A stretch of DNA of 50,263 bases from Peptococcaceae bacterium BRH_c23 (GCA_000961805.1 LADV01000094.1:1-50263), one strand, 5' to 3'. Positions 8,997 to 18,145 are shown, counted from the stretch's first letter. Program-made: numbers and translations. Notes: a model not told the origin generated them from the letters alone.

Positions 8997-9488
8997 ATGA
9001 TTATGGATTACAGAGCAACGAGTGCAACAGTTGAGCAAACTCGGGAGTGGGGCAAACAGTTAGGAGCATGTTTGCGGGGTGGAGATGTCGTTGCCCTGAT
9101 CGGGGATCTCGGTGCTGGGAAAACGGCCTTCGCGCAAGGAGTTGGTAAGTCATTAGGGGTCACGAGTCATATGACTAGCCCAACCTTCACATTTCAACAA
9201 GAGTATAGCGGCCAACTTTCTGGAACGGGGACAGGAACCAAGGTCCGTTTGATTCATATGGATCTCTATCGGCTCCAGCGTCCAGAAGAAGTGGAAGTCA
9301 TCGGGGTTGAAGATGCCTTTGAAGAGGATGTTGTGTGTCTGATTGAATGGCCTAAAATTGCCGAGGACTATTTACCGGAAATTAGATTAGAAGTTGAAAT
9401 CCTTGGCAGTGGAGAATCCCTGCGCGAAATTATCTTTCGTCCCCGAGGACCTGAGTGGGAGCAACGCATAGTAGACCTGAATATTTGA
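8997..9488 (+). CDS. tsaE: tRNA t6A biosynthesis ATPase TsaE
   Basis: 163 residues with a Walker A GDLGAGKTAF near residue 37 and the family block TSPTFTFQQEY near 60, then HMDLYRL near 90 and LIEWPKI near 118. TsaE is the ATPase that drives the TsaB-TsaD complex in making N6-threonylcarbamoyladenosine at position 37 of ANN-decoding tRNAs. First gene of tsaE-tsaB-rimI-tsaD. No good ribosome binding site precedes ATG 8997 (or 9003); an inverted repeat lies directly upstream. Confidence 0.93.
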   Translation: MIMDYRATSATVEQTREWGKQLGACLRGGDVVALIGDLGAGKTAFAQGVGKSLGVTSHMTSPTFTFQQEYSGQLSGTGTGTKVRLIHMDLYRLQRPEEVEVIGVEDAFEEDVVCLIEWPKIAEDYLPEIRLEVEILGSGESLREIIFRPRGPEWEQRIVDLNI

Positions 9489-9508
9489 GGAGAGGTTCGG
9501 AGGAGCCG

Positions 9509-10234
9509 ATGAAATACTTAACGATTGATACGACAACAAAAGTGACCGCAGTAGCTTTAGCTGAAGATGGACGGCTGATCGGAGAAGGGTTTTTACATAC
9601 CACTAAGACGCACTCCGAGCGTATTATTCCAATGCTCGATCAATTGCTGACTGCCGCAGATTGGTCACTAGGGGATTTGGATATGGTTGGTGTGGTACGT
9701 GGCCCAGGTTCGTTTACTGGAATACGGATCGGAATCGCTACGGCACAGGGATTAGCACAGGTGTTAAAGCTTCCGCTGGTTGCTGTAGTTTCCCTCGATA
9801 CCCTTGCCTGGGCGGGTTTAGGTAGAACGGAAGACATTGTTCCCATCTTGGATGCGCGCAAGAATGAGTGGTATACGGCACGTTATCGTTGGACGCGAGG
9901 GAACGAGAAGGCGGAGTGTATAACACCCCCTCAAGCGTTACCCAAAGATCAATGGTTAGAACAATTGAGGGAATTGGAGCGTCCGATTTGCTTTGTTGGA
10001 GATGCTGTGGTCAAAGCTAAGGATCAGATTGAGGCTGTGATGGGGGAGCAAGCTTTAATTTTACCAGAGTATATTAATTTACCCCGGGGTGCTTATGCCG
10101 TTCAAGCGGTTTGGCAACGTTGGCAGGAAACGGGCAGGGGAGAACGAGTTGAACCTTACTACATTCGCTTTTCTGAAGCAGAGGTCAATTGGGCAAAGAA
10201 AGAGGAAGCGCGAAGGAGAGAGGGGCATGAATAA
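9509..10234 (+). CDS. tsaB: tRNA t6A biosynthesis protein TsaB
   Basis: 241 residues from ATG 9509, chosen for CGGAGGAG at 9499-9506; the frame runs 18 codons further up, overlapping tsaE. ASKHA-fold landmarks: LTIDTTTKVTAVAL at the start and GVVRGPGSFTGIRIG near 65, the TsaB signature. TsaB is the non-catalytic partner that forms a heterodimer with TsaD. Gene order with tsaE before and rimI overlapping after is the usual Firmicute arrangement. Confidence 0.93.
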   Translation: MKYLTIDTTTKVTAVALAEDGRLIGEGFLHTTKTHSERIIPMLDQLLTAADWSLGDLDMVGVVRGPGSFTGIRIGIATAQGLAQVLKLPLVAVVSLDTLAWAGLGRTEDIVPILDARKNEWYTARYRWTRGNEKAECITPPQALPKDQWLEQLRELERPICFVGDAVVKAKDQIEAVMGEQALILPEYINLPRGAYAVQAVWQRWQETGRGERVEPYYIRFSEAEVNWAKKEEARRREGHE

Positions 10235-10694
10235 TGGGATTGTACGTCCCATGACGATCAACGATCTCCCAGCCATCTTAGAAATCGAGCGTGATTCCTT
10301 TACCACCCCTTGGTCTATGCAGGCTTTTAAAGCTGAGCTCATCGATAATGAGTATGCGCGCTATTATTGTTTAGAGTTAGGCGGTCAAGTGATTGGGTAC
10401 ATGGGACTGTGGTATATCCTTGATGAGGGACATATTACGAATATTGCCATTACTCCTGGCTACCGGGGGCAACATGGGGGGGAGTTCCTAATGCGTTATG
10501 TGATGAAGAAAATGGTGGAGGAGGGTATGGAGCGAATGACTCTGGAAGTCCGCGCTTCGAACAGCTCTGCCCAATCATTATATAGTCGATTAGGCTTTAC
10601 CACGGCAGGAGTTCGTAAAGGGTATTATGCGGATACGGGAGAGGACGCTTTGATTATGTGGACGGAACTGAAAATGGAAGTGAATGTGACGTGA
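10227..10694 (+). CDS. rimI: Ribosomal protein N-alanyl acetyltransferase RimI
   Basis: 155 residues; start ATG 10227 lies 8 bases inside tsaB with GGAGAGAGGGG before it. GNAT fold: VRPMTINDLPAILEIERDSF at the N-terminus, acetyl-CoA loop region ITPGYRGQHGGEFLM near 75 (QxxGxG/A variant RGQHGG), and ASNSSAQSLYSRLGF near 110. RimI acetylates the N-terminus of ribosomal protein bS18 in E. coli; in Firmicutes it is routinely found inside the tsa operon. Confidence 0.9.
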   Translation: MNNGIVRPMTINDLPAILEIERDSFTTPWSMQAFKAELIDNEYARYYCLELGGQVIGYMGLWYILDEGHITNIAITPGYRGQHGGEFLMRYVMKKMVEEGMERMTLEVRASNSSAQSLYSRLGFTTAGVRKGYYADTGEDALIMWTELKMEVNVT

Positions 10695-11719
10695 CGATGA
10701 GTCTGAACAACGAGGTTATAATCTTAGGAATAGAAACGAGCTGCGATGAGACTTCTGCGGCTGTTTTAGTGAACGGGACGGAATTACGCAGTCATGTCAT
10801 ATCCTCCCAGATTACGACGCATCAAAAATATGGCGGAGTTGTACCGGAAATTGCCTCGCGGGAGCATAGCTTACATCTTCAACCCGTCGTACAGCAAGCT
10901 TTAGATGAGGCAAGGCTTACGTTTCAAGATTTGTCGGCCATCGCTGTGACCTATGGCCCTGGATTGGTCGGTTCCTTATTGGTCGGGGTTTCTGGTGCGA
11001 AGGCCATGGCCTATGCTGCGGGAATTCCACTGCTTGGCATTAATCATTTGGAAGCACATATCTATGCCAACTTTTTGCTCCATCAAGATATCGAATTCCC
11101 TTTCCTAGCCCTGCTAGTCTCGGGAGGGCATACTCATCTTATTTTCTTTGAAGCACATGGCCAGTATAAGGTTTTGGGGCATACACGAGACGATGCCGCA
11201 GGGGAAGCCTTAGATAAAGTGGCTAGAACCCTAGGCTTAGGTTATCCAGGAGGACCTCAGATTCAAAAAATCGCTCAAGAGGGGAATGCGCAAGCCTTTA
11301 AGTTTCCTCGGGCTATGTTAGAGCCGGGGAGCTTGGATTTTAGCTTCAGTGGTATGAAATCGGCGGTTTTAAATACCTTGAATTCTGCCCGCATGAAAGA
11401 AGAGACACTAAGCGTTCCAGACATTGCCGCTTCTTTTCAGCAGGCAGTGGTCGATGTCTTAGTCCGAAAAACCTTGCTGGCCATCGAGGAAACCGGAGTT
11501 AAGACGCTGCTTCTTGCAGGCGGAGTAGCAGCTAATAGCTTGCTGCGCGAAACACTGGGCGAGACGTTGGGCGAGCGGAGTGTAAGGCTGGTGTATCCAT
11601 CCCCCATTTTATGTACGGATAACGGAGCCATGATCGCGACGGCAGGGTATTATCATTATTTAGCTGGGGACTTCGCACCTTGGACACTAAACGCAGTTCC
11701 GGGACTGGGACTTGTGTAA
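10691..11719 (+). CDS. tsaD: tRNA t6A transferase TsaD
   Basis: Universal t6A threonylcarbamoyl transferase, about 342 residues. Landmarks: ILGIETSCDETSAAV at the N-terminus, metal ligands in the HLEAH block (about residue 115), SGGHTHL and the late GGVAANSLLR. GTG 10691 overlaps the rimI stop (GTGA) and is preferred for coupling; ATG 10697 is an alternative. Works with TsaB and TsaE, both encoded just upstream. A terminator follows at 11730, and the DnaA-box cluster lies 260 bases beyond. Confidence 0.95.
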   Translation: MTMSLNNEVIILGIETSCDETSAAVLVNGTELRSHVISSQITTHQKYGGVVPEIASREHSLHLQPVVQQALDEARLTFQDLSAIAVTYGPGLVGSLLVGVSGAKAMAYAAGIPLLGINHLEAHIYANFLLHQDIEFPFLALLVSGGHTHLIFFEAHGQYKVLGHTRDDAAGEALDKVARTLGLGYPGGPQIQKIAQEGNAQAFKFPRAMLEPGSLDFSFSGMKSAVLNTLNSARMKEETLSVPDIAASFQQAVVDVLVRKTLLAIEETGVKTLLLAGGVAANSLLRETLGETLGERSVRLVYPSPILCTDNGAMIATAGYYHYLAGDFAPWTLNAVPGLGLV

Positions 11720-11729
11720 TTAGTACAAA

Positions 11730-11753
11730 AAAATCCCCGCGTCCAGGGATTTT
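11730..11753 (+). terminator. Terminator of the tsa operon
   Basis: AAAATCCC (11730-11737) pairs with GGGATTTT (11746-11753), 10 bases after the tsaD stop. Confidence 0.7.
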
Positions 11754-11876
11754 CTTGCGCAATGTGTTTCGTGAATTGGCTCCTTCTATAAGGTAATACG
11801 CATCGCGAGTTGCGAGATGAGGGTCTGGAAAAATTCTACAGTACTAGTTTAGGAAAAACAATGAAAACAAATAAAC

Positions 11877-11926
11877 GAAAAATGCCGGTTACTAGGGGAA
11901 AAAAACCTTGTGTCCGGCGTTTTTTA
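11877..11926 (+). terminator. Second terminator with no gene in front of it
   Basis: ATGCCGG (11882-11888) pairs with CCGGCGT (11914-11920), flanked by A and T runs, with a 25-base loop holding AGGGG/CCTT. It lies 120 bases beyond the tsa terminator. It may be a back-up, a terminator for a small RNA, or for transcripts coming from the right strand. Confidence 0.6.
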
Positions 11927-11982
11927 TTACCCTTACAGTATGTGCAAAAATAGTTCAAGACGAAAAAGGGAAGCATATGTTC

Positions 11983-12156
11983 TGTGGATAAGGTAGACCT
12001 GTGGATAATGTGGATAAGTCTGTAGATAAGTCAGTGGTGCGGCTTTGCAGTTTTACCTATATTTCGTCCGTTTAGGATAACATTACCCACAGGTCCTGTG
12101 GATAATGTGGATAAGTCTGAGACAAGGCGGAAATACAAGTTTTGAAATGTGGATAA
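11983..12156 (+). other. DnaA-box cluster
   Basis: Six perfect TGTGGATAA boxes, all in one orientation, at 11983-11991, 12000-12008, 12009-12017, 12097-12105, 12106-12114 and 12148-12156. A one-mismatch box TGTAGATAA is at 12021-12029 and an opposite-strand one-mismatch box TTACCCACA at 12083-12091. Two pairs of boxes abut exactly, inside a repeated unit that recurs 97 bases later (11998-12022 and 12095-12119). An AT-rich stretch follows at about 12298-12372. There is no dnaA/dnaN nearby, so this is more likely a DnaA-binding regulatory locus than the origin. Confidence 0.85.
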
Positions 12157-12400
12157 TGTTGTGGGTTGAACTACGCCTGATTTAGCAATAAGCTTAAATC
12201 GCCTAGACGGTATGTTTGGAAAAGACTAGACTTCTGATCCAGCAACAGAAACCTCGAATTTTCGGGTTAAGACCTTATTGCGTCTTATAATCAGAGAAAT
12301 TACAAAATATTTAATTTATCTGATATTTGCAGAAGGAATTTACCTTTATTAATCGAATAATTCTTAATGCACGAGATTTTACCGAAAGGGAAGCTCTAAC

Positions 12401-13000
12401 ATGAATGAGGAAAAACAGTATTCCAAGCATGAAGTACGCAAATCGTGTTTAAAACAGCGGGCCGCTATGGGAGAGAAGGAGAGAAAAAGTAATAGTTTGC
12501 TGATTCAGCAAAAAGTTGAGGATTTACCGGAATTCCAAAAAGCTCAAGCAGTGATGTTATTTCTTAACTTCCGCGATGAAGTAGAAACAACTGCCTTGGC
12601 GGAGGCCACGATTGCGTATAAGAAAAAGCTAATCTTACCTCGTTGTGCACCCCATGGGATACTTCTTCCACTTGAAGTACGCGATCTAGCTGTGGATCTT
12701 GAACCGGGAGCTTGGGGAATTCGCGAACCTAAGCTTTCAAATCAAGAAGTAGAACCTTCAGTAATCGATTTAATCATCGTGCCTGGGGCAGGTTTTGACC
12801 TACAAGGGAATCGTTTGGGGTATGGGGGCGGTTTTTACGATCGCTTCTTTATGTTGTTAAATCCCTTAACACCTAAGGTCGCTCTTAGTTTCGAATGTCA
12901 GGTTATTTCACAAGTACCCGTTGACCAACACGACATCAAAATGACCATGTTGATCACAGAAAGAACAATCTATAATTTTAGTACTATAGGAATTCAATAG
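12401..13000 (+). CDS. fthC: 5-formyltetrahydrofolate cyclo-ligase
   Basis: 199 residues, ATG 12401 after AAAGGGAAG. Signature near the C-terminus: VPGAGFDLQGNRLGYGGGFYDRF (two runs of the family's ATP/folate-binding loop), and the N-terminal KHEVRKSCLKQR. It converts 5-formyl-THF to 5,10-methenyl-THF with ATP. Only 11 bases separate it from the NuoE-like formate dehydrogenase subunit, so folate one-carbon and formate genes are co-transcribed, which fits one-carbon metabolism of the Wood-Ljungdahl type. Confidence 0.93.
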   Translation: MNEEKQYSKHEVRKSCLKQRAAMGEKERKSNSLLIQQKVEDLPEFQKAQAVMLFLNFRDEVETTALAEATIAYKKKLILPRCAPHGILLPLEVRDLAVDLEPGAWGIREPKLSNQEVEPSVIDLIIVPGAGFDLQGNRLGYGGGFYDRFFMLLNPLTPKVALSFECQVISQVPVDQHDIKMTMLITERTIYNFSTIGIQ

Positions 13001-13011
13001 GGGGGATTTAT

Positions 13012-13494
13012 TTGAGCACCGCGTGTGAGGAGTTAGTAGACCCAAAGGAAATAAAGTTGGATGAAATCATCAAAAAGTATCGACATGAGAATGGGCCTCT
13101 GATCCCAATTTTACAAGGGGCCCAAGAGGTTTATGGTTATTTGCCTGCCCATGTGATAAAGCACATTAGTAAAGGGACTCGTATCCCGTTGGCGAGAATT
13201 TATGGTGTGGTCACATTCTATGCTCAGTTCCGTCTTACGCCTGTGGGACGAAATCTAATCAATGTCTGTTTGGGAACGGCTTGCCATGTTCGTGGAGGAG
13301 CTAAGGTACTAGATACTATAGAAAAAGAACTAAAGATTAAAGACGGAGCTACGACGGACGATGGGCGGTTTACTTTAGAAATCGTGGCCTGTATTGGAGC
13401 CTGTGGTCTTGCACCGGTTATATCTATTAATAATGAGGTTCATGGACGATTAGTACCGGAGAGCATTGCCGGGATATTTGCTAAATACGAGTAG
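13012..13494 (+). CDS. NuoE-like [2Fe-2S] subunit of formate dehydrogenase
   Basis: 160 residues; TTG start at 13012 after GGGGGGA. Four cysteines in the thioredoxin-like [2Fe-2S] pattern: CLGTAC near 85-90 and CIGAC near 126-130. Homologous to the 24-kDa subunit of NADH dehydrogenase and to subunits of NAD-linked hydrogenases and formate dehydrogenases. With the NuoF-like and FdhA genes that follow it forms a soluble NAD(P)-linked complex, possibly with ferredoxin as second electron carrier. Confidence 0.92.
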   Translation: MSTACEELVDPKEIKLDEIIKKYRHENGPLIPILQGAQEVYGYLPAHVIKHISKGTRIPLARIYGVVTFYAQFRLTPVGRNLINVCLGTACHVRGGAKVLDTIEKELKIKDGATTDDGRFTLEIVACIGACGLAPVISINNEVHGRLVPESIAGIFAKYE

Positions 13495-13506
13495 GGGGAT
13501 AAAGGG

Positions 13507-15303
13507 ATGGCTGAGAACCAACGGATTCTAGTTTGTGCAGGGACGGGATGTGCCTCTTCGGGAGCACTGCCGATCATCGAAATCTTGAAAGAGGAAATCA
13601 AGCGGCAAGGACTTGAAGATACCGTAAGCGTTGTTGGTACCGGGTGTCAAGGCTTTTGTGAAAAAGGACCAACGCTCGTTATTGAACCCCATAATACGTT
13701 ATATACCCGGGTCACTGCGGATGATGTGGCAGAGATCGTAGCCCAAGATATTGTGAAAGGGGAGCGAGTTGAACGTCTTCTTCTAATAGACCAAACAACT
13801 CAAAAACCAGTAAGTTCACTCTCCGAAATTAAATTTTTCGCCAAGCAACATCGAATAGTACTTAGTAATTGCGGTGTGATTGATCCTAAGAAAATTGAAG
13901 AATACACGGCACGGGAAGGCTATAAAGGCATCCAAAAAGCGCTTAAAGAAATGTCTCCCGAAGAGGTCATGGAAGAAGTTAAGAAGTCAGGGCTTCGTGG
14001 TCGTGGTGGTGCTGGTTTCCCTGCAGGCGTAAAGTGGGGTTTCTGCCGTCAAACGCCAAGTGATAAAAAATATATTATTTGTAACGCTGACGAAGGAGAT
14101 CCTGGAGCATTCATGGACCGCAGTGTGCTGGAGGGGGATCCACATTCCGTTATTGAGGGAATGCTGATCGGGGCTTATGCCATCGGAGCAGACGAAGGAT
14201 ACGTTTACTGTCGTGCAGAATATCCATTAGCTATCAAGCACTTGGAAATTGCGATTAAGCAAGCTCAGGAGGCTGGCTATTTAGGAGATAATATTCTGGG
14301 CTCAGGCTTTAATTTCCGTCTCAATGTGTTCGCTGGAGCTGGAGCTTTTGTCTGCGGAGAAGAAACTGCCTTAATGGCTTCTATTGAAGGTAAGCGCGGT
14401 ATGCCGAGAGTTCGCCCACCATTTCCGGCAGTAAGCGGGCTATGGGGAAAACCAACCAATATCAATAACGTTGAAACCTGGTCCAATGTTCCGCACATTT
14501 TACGCAACGGGGCAGAGTGGTATGGCCAATTTGGTACTGAAAAAAGTAAAGGAACGAAGATCTTTGCTTTGACGGGTAAGGTTAACAATACTGGTTTGGT
14601 GGAAGTTCCAATGGGCACAACCCTACGGGAGATTATCTTTGACATTGGGGATGGAATTCAAGGCGGTAAGAAGTTCAAAGCAGTGCAAATTGGAGGCCCA
14701 TCGGGTGGATGTTTGCCTGAAGACATGCTTGATCTCGCCGTGGATTATGATACTTTGACGCAAGCAGGAGCAATGGTTGGCTCCGGAGGACTAGTCATTA
14801 TGGATGAGACCACTTGTATGGTGGATATTGCCCGTTATTTCTTAAACTTTTCCAAGAAAGAATCTTGTGGTAAATGTACCCCCTGTCGAGAGGGAACCAC
14901 GCGGATGTACGAGATTCTGGATAGAATCACCAAAGGAGAAGGAAAAGAGGAAGATCTTGATACGTTAGAGACCCTTGCCCTAACGATTAAAGAGACATCC
15001 CTGTGTGGATTGGGTCAGTTTGCACCCAGCCCCATTCTGGCAACCTTAAAATACTTTAGACATGAGTATGAAGCCCATATTCGTGACCATAAATGTCCCG
15101 CTCATAACTGCACAGCCTTGCTGAGTTATACCATTGATGTGGAGAAATGCAAAATGTGTAGTCTCTGTGCTAAAAACTGTCCGACTAATTGTATTACAGG
15201 GGATAAAAAGACTCAGACTCCGTATGTCATTAATGAAGAGAATTGCATCAAATGCGGAACCTGTATGGAAAAATGCAAGTTTGGTGCAGTTAGTCGAGCC
15301 TAA
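13507..15303 (+). CDS. NuoF-like flavoprotein subunit of formate dehydrogenase
   Basis: 598 residues, ATG 13507 after AGGGGGATAAAGGG. Order of domains: N-terminal thioredoxin-like [2Fe-2S] (VCAGTGCASSG, GTGCQGFCEKG); NADH/FMN core (GLRGRGGAGFPAG near 163, EGDPGAFMDRS near 197); SLBB; the 4Fe-4S motif SCGKCTPCREG near 456; and two C-terminal ferredoxin clusters (CKMCSLCAKNCP, CIKCGTCMEKC). This layout is that of HydB/HylB-type subunits of bifurcating hydrogenases and formate dehydrogenases. It is the NAD(P) site of the complex with FdhA. Confidence 0.93.
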   Translation: MAENQRILVCAGTGCASSGALPIIEILKEEIKRQGLEDTVSVVGTGCQGFCEKGPTLVIEPHNTLYTRVTADDVAEIVAQDIVKGERVERLLLIDQTTQKPVSSLSEIKFFAKQHRIVLSNCGVIDPKKIEEYTAREGYKGIQKALKEMSPEEVMEEVKKSGLRGRGGAGFPAGVKWGFCRQTPSDKKYIICNADEGDPGAFMDRSVLEGDPHSVIEGMLIGAYAIGADEGYVYCRAEYPLAIKHLEIAIKQAQEAGYLGDNILGSGFNFRLNVFAGAGAFVCGEETALMASIEGKRGMPRVRPPFPAVSGLWGKPTNINNVETWSNVPHILRNGAEWYGQFGTEKSKGTKIFALTGKVNNTGLVEVPMGTTLREIIFDIGDGIQGGKKFKAVQIGGPSGGCLPEDMLDLAVDYDTLTQAGAMVGSGGLVIMDETTCMVDIARYFLNFSKKESCGKCTPCREGTTRMYEILDRITKGEGKEEDLDTLETLALTIKETSLCGLGQFAPSPILATLKYFRHEYEAHIRDHKCPAHNCTALLSYTIDVEKCKMCSLCAKNCPTNCITGDKKTQTPYVINEENCIKCGTCMEKCKFGAVSRA

Positions 15304-15353
15304 TCTAAGGGTCCGGACGGACCCGAATGGACAAACTGAGAGGAGTGAATCAC

Positions 15354-18035
15354 TTGGAGTGGCTTACATTAACAATTGATGGACGTGAAGTCAGCGTACC
15401 GAAAGGGACGACCGTTCTTGACGCCTGTCGTACGAATAATATTCCGATTCCTACATTGTGTCATGCCCCGGAGCTTACCTCTGCGGGTGCCTGCCGTTTA
15501 TGTGTTGTTCAAATCGAGGGGATGCGCAATCTTCCCCCGGCTTGCGTCACACAAGCAGCACAGGGCATGAAAGTAGAAACTCAAAACAAAAAAGTGCGCA
15601 CTGCACGCAAAACGATCTTAGAGTTAATAGTAGCAAACCACCCCTTAGACTGTATGACCTGCCAGAAAATGGGGGACTGTTCTTTAGCAGAGTATGCTTA
15701 TGAATATGGGGTAACTGGTGAAGTTTACCATGGGGAAAAACGTAACCTTCCGATTGATGATGGAAATCCTTTCATCTTGCGGGATCCCAATAAATGTATC
15801 CTCTGTGGAAAATGTATCAAGGCTTGCACTGAGATCCAAGGAAAAAGCATTTTAGACTTTTCATTTCGCGGATTTGATACCCAGGTGGGTCCGGCCTTCA
15901 ATTTACCCTATAACGAGTCGGATTGTGATTTCTGTGGATCCTGTGTCTCGGTCTGTCCAGTAGGGGCACTGGTAGAGAAGCAAATGGTCGGTAAGGGACG
16001 TCCTTGGGAAGTCTCTAAAGTCCAAACGACCTGCCCGTTCTGTGGCGTAGGATGTAACTTTGACCTGAATGTCAAAGACGGAAAAGTGATCGGGGTGACC
16101 TCGAATCCGGATGCGCCAGTTAATGGCAAGGCTTTATGTGTCAAAGGTCGCTTTGGGATGGACATGATTTATAGTGAAAATCGTGTAACTACTCCTCTGA
16201 TTAGAAAAGATGGGGTATTAGTCCCTGCAGAATGGGATGAGGCCTTAGATTTAATCGCTACGAAGTTAGGTGAGATCAAGAAGACTTATGGACCTAACTC
16301 TATTGCTGCCTTAAGTTCGGCTCATTGTACGAACGAGGAAAATTATCTCATGCAAAAATTCATGCGCGCGGTCATCGGTACGAATAATATCGATCACTGC
16401 GCAAGGACCTGACACGCTCCCACTGTGGCCGGTCTGGCCACTTCATTTGGATCCGGAGCGATGACTAACTCTATTAATGAGATTCCGAACACCAAAGTCA
16501 TGTTTGTAATTGGTTCAAACGCGACAGAGGCTCATCCTGTAATTGGGACAAAAATGAAGCAAGCCCTCGCCAAGGGAGCCAAGCTGATCGTGGTCGATCC
16601 TCGACAAATTGATCTGGCTGACCATTCCGATGTTTGGTTAAGGCTTCGTCCGGGAACAGATATTGCTCTGATCAACGGAATTATGAACATTATTCTTGCC
16701 AACGGGTGGGAAGATAAAGCATTTATTGAAGAACGTACCGAAGGCTTTGAAAAAGTCCGGGAAGCCGTTCAAAAATATACTCCCGAGGTCGTAAGTCAAA
16801 TAACGGGAGTTCCGGTAGAACAGCTGGAAGAAGCTGCAAGAATTTACGCGACTGCCGAACGGGCTCAGATTTTTTACACCTTAGGGATTACAGAGCATAC
16901 CTGTGGTACGGATAACGTCATGAGTCTGGCGAACTTAGCCATGCTTACAGGTAATCTTGGTAAAGAGAGTTCGGGTGTTAACCCAATGCGTGGGCAAAAT
17001 AATGTTCAGGGCGCCTGCGATATGGGGGCACTGCCTAACGTTTATCCTGGTTACCAACAAGTCATAAACCCTGAAGTACGGGCCAAATTCGAAGCTGCTT
17101 GGGGAGTTCCTCTCGACCTTAATCCTGGCTTTATGATTCCTGACATGTTTGATGCAGCGGTTAGTAAAAATCTGCGGGCATTGTATGTTTTGGGCGAAGA
17201 TCCAGTCATTACAGATGCTGATGCGAACCATGTTCGCAAAGGCCTTAAGGCTCTTGACTTCCTGGTAGTCCAAGAAATCTTCTTGTCAGAAACTGCAAAA
17301 TTGGCGGATGTCGTCTTACCTGGGGCTAGTTATGCTGAGAAGACAGGTACCTTCTCCAATACTGAGCGGCGAGTGCAAATGGTCAATCAAGCAATTAAAC
17401 CGATCGGTAACGCTAAGACAGATGGAGAGATCATTTGTGCCTTAGCAACTCGAATGGGTTACCCCTTCGAGTATCAATCTTCGGAAGAAGTCATGCAGGA
17501 AATTGCCAAACTTACTCCTCAATTTGCAGGGATTACCCATGAGCGTTTAGGAACGCAAGGCTTGCAATGGCCGGTGCCGCATGCGGAACATCCCGGAACC
17601 AAGTTCTTGCATGAAGGGAAATTCAACCGTGGCAAAGGGCTCTTTGTGGCGATTGATAATCAGCTGCCTGCGGAATTACCGGATGAGGAGTATCCATTCT
17701 TACTCAATACCGGGCGTAAACTTTCCCATTATAACGTTTTCACTCAACACTCTCCATCTCTGGAAACCTATTCGCCTGAAGAGTTAGCAGAGATTAATCC
17801 CTCAGATGCCAAACGGCTCAAACTGGAAGAGGGCGAAGTCGTCCAAATCTCTTCCCGTCGTGGTGAATTAAAAACCAAAATCATAATCACGGAACGGGTG
17901 CCAGTGGGTATGGTCTTTATGACCCTTCACTACTTTGATTCTCCAACCAACGTACTCACCAATGGTGCGTATGATAAAGTCACTAAAACCTACGAGTATA
18001 AAGTGTGTGGCGTACAAATTTCAAAAATTAGCTAA
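15354..18035 (+). CDS. fdhA: Selenocysteine formate dehydrogenase alpha subunit
   Basis: 893 residues when the in-frame TGA at 16410-16412 is read as selenocysteine (residue 353, in HCART-U-HAPTVAGL). Start chosen at TTG 15354 because AGGAG lies at 15341-15345; ATG 15327 has no such site. Domains: N-terminal [2Fe-2S] ferredoxin (CHAPELTSAGACRLC), the His/Cys cluster HPLDCMTCQKMGDC, two [4Fe-4S] clusters (CILCGKCIKAC, CDFCGSCVSVCP), then the molybdopterin oxidoreductase with its own cluster CPFCGVGC. Length and layout match Moorella-type FdhA. It oxidises formate or reduces CO2 at a Mo/W bis-MGD site; fdhD, mobA and moa genes for that cofactor lie at 45-49.5 kb. Confidence 0.95.
16410..16449 (+). 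promoter_or_regulatory. SECIS element of fdhA
   Basis: Twelve bases after the TGA, GTGGCC (16425-16430) pairs with GGCCAC (16436-16441) around the loop GGTCT. The same GGUCU apical loop is the SelB-recognised part of the E. coli fdhF SECIS. It supports selenocysteine insertion rather than a frame break. Confidence 0.92.
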
Positions 18036-18041
18036 GTTCTT

Positions 18042-18067
18042 AAAGGGACCCTTAAAGGGGTCCCTTT
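18042..18067 (+). terminator. Terminator of the fthC-fdh operon
   Basis: AAAGGGACCC (18042-18051) pairs fully with GGGTCCCTTT (18058-18067), six bases after the fdhA stop. Confidence 0.85.
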
Positions 18068-18081
18068 TACTATGGGCACGC

Positions 18082-18120
18082 GTGTTGGGGGCGTGTTAAA
18101 AGGACCGTCCCCCCCAACAC
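18082..18120. repeat. Hairpin repeat with ACCGTCCCC core
   Basis: GTGTTGGGGG (18082-18091) pairs with CCCCCAACAC (18111-18120). The inside carries GTGTTAAAAGGACCGTCCCC, a phrase of the kind scattered between genes in these genomes as a REP-like repeat. A relative lies at 44908-44935. Confidence 0.55.
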
Positions 18121-18145
18121 ATCCCCCTAAAACCGTACGGAAAAT

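Noticed and set aside
12000..12119. CRISPR array from the repeated 25-mer
   Set aside because: Only two copies, made of DnaA boxes, with no spacer regularity and no cas genes.
11983..12156. Chromosomal origin oriC
   Set aside because: No dnaA, dnaN, rpmH or gyr genes around; kept as a DnaA-box cluster only.
16410..16412. Frameshift or nonsense mutation splitting fdhA into two genes
   Set aside because: The TGA is in the catalytic position, homology continues in the same frame without a gap and a SECIS loop follows.
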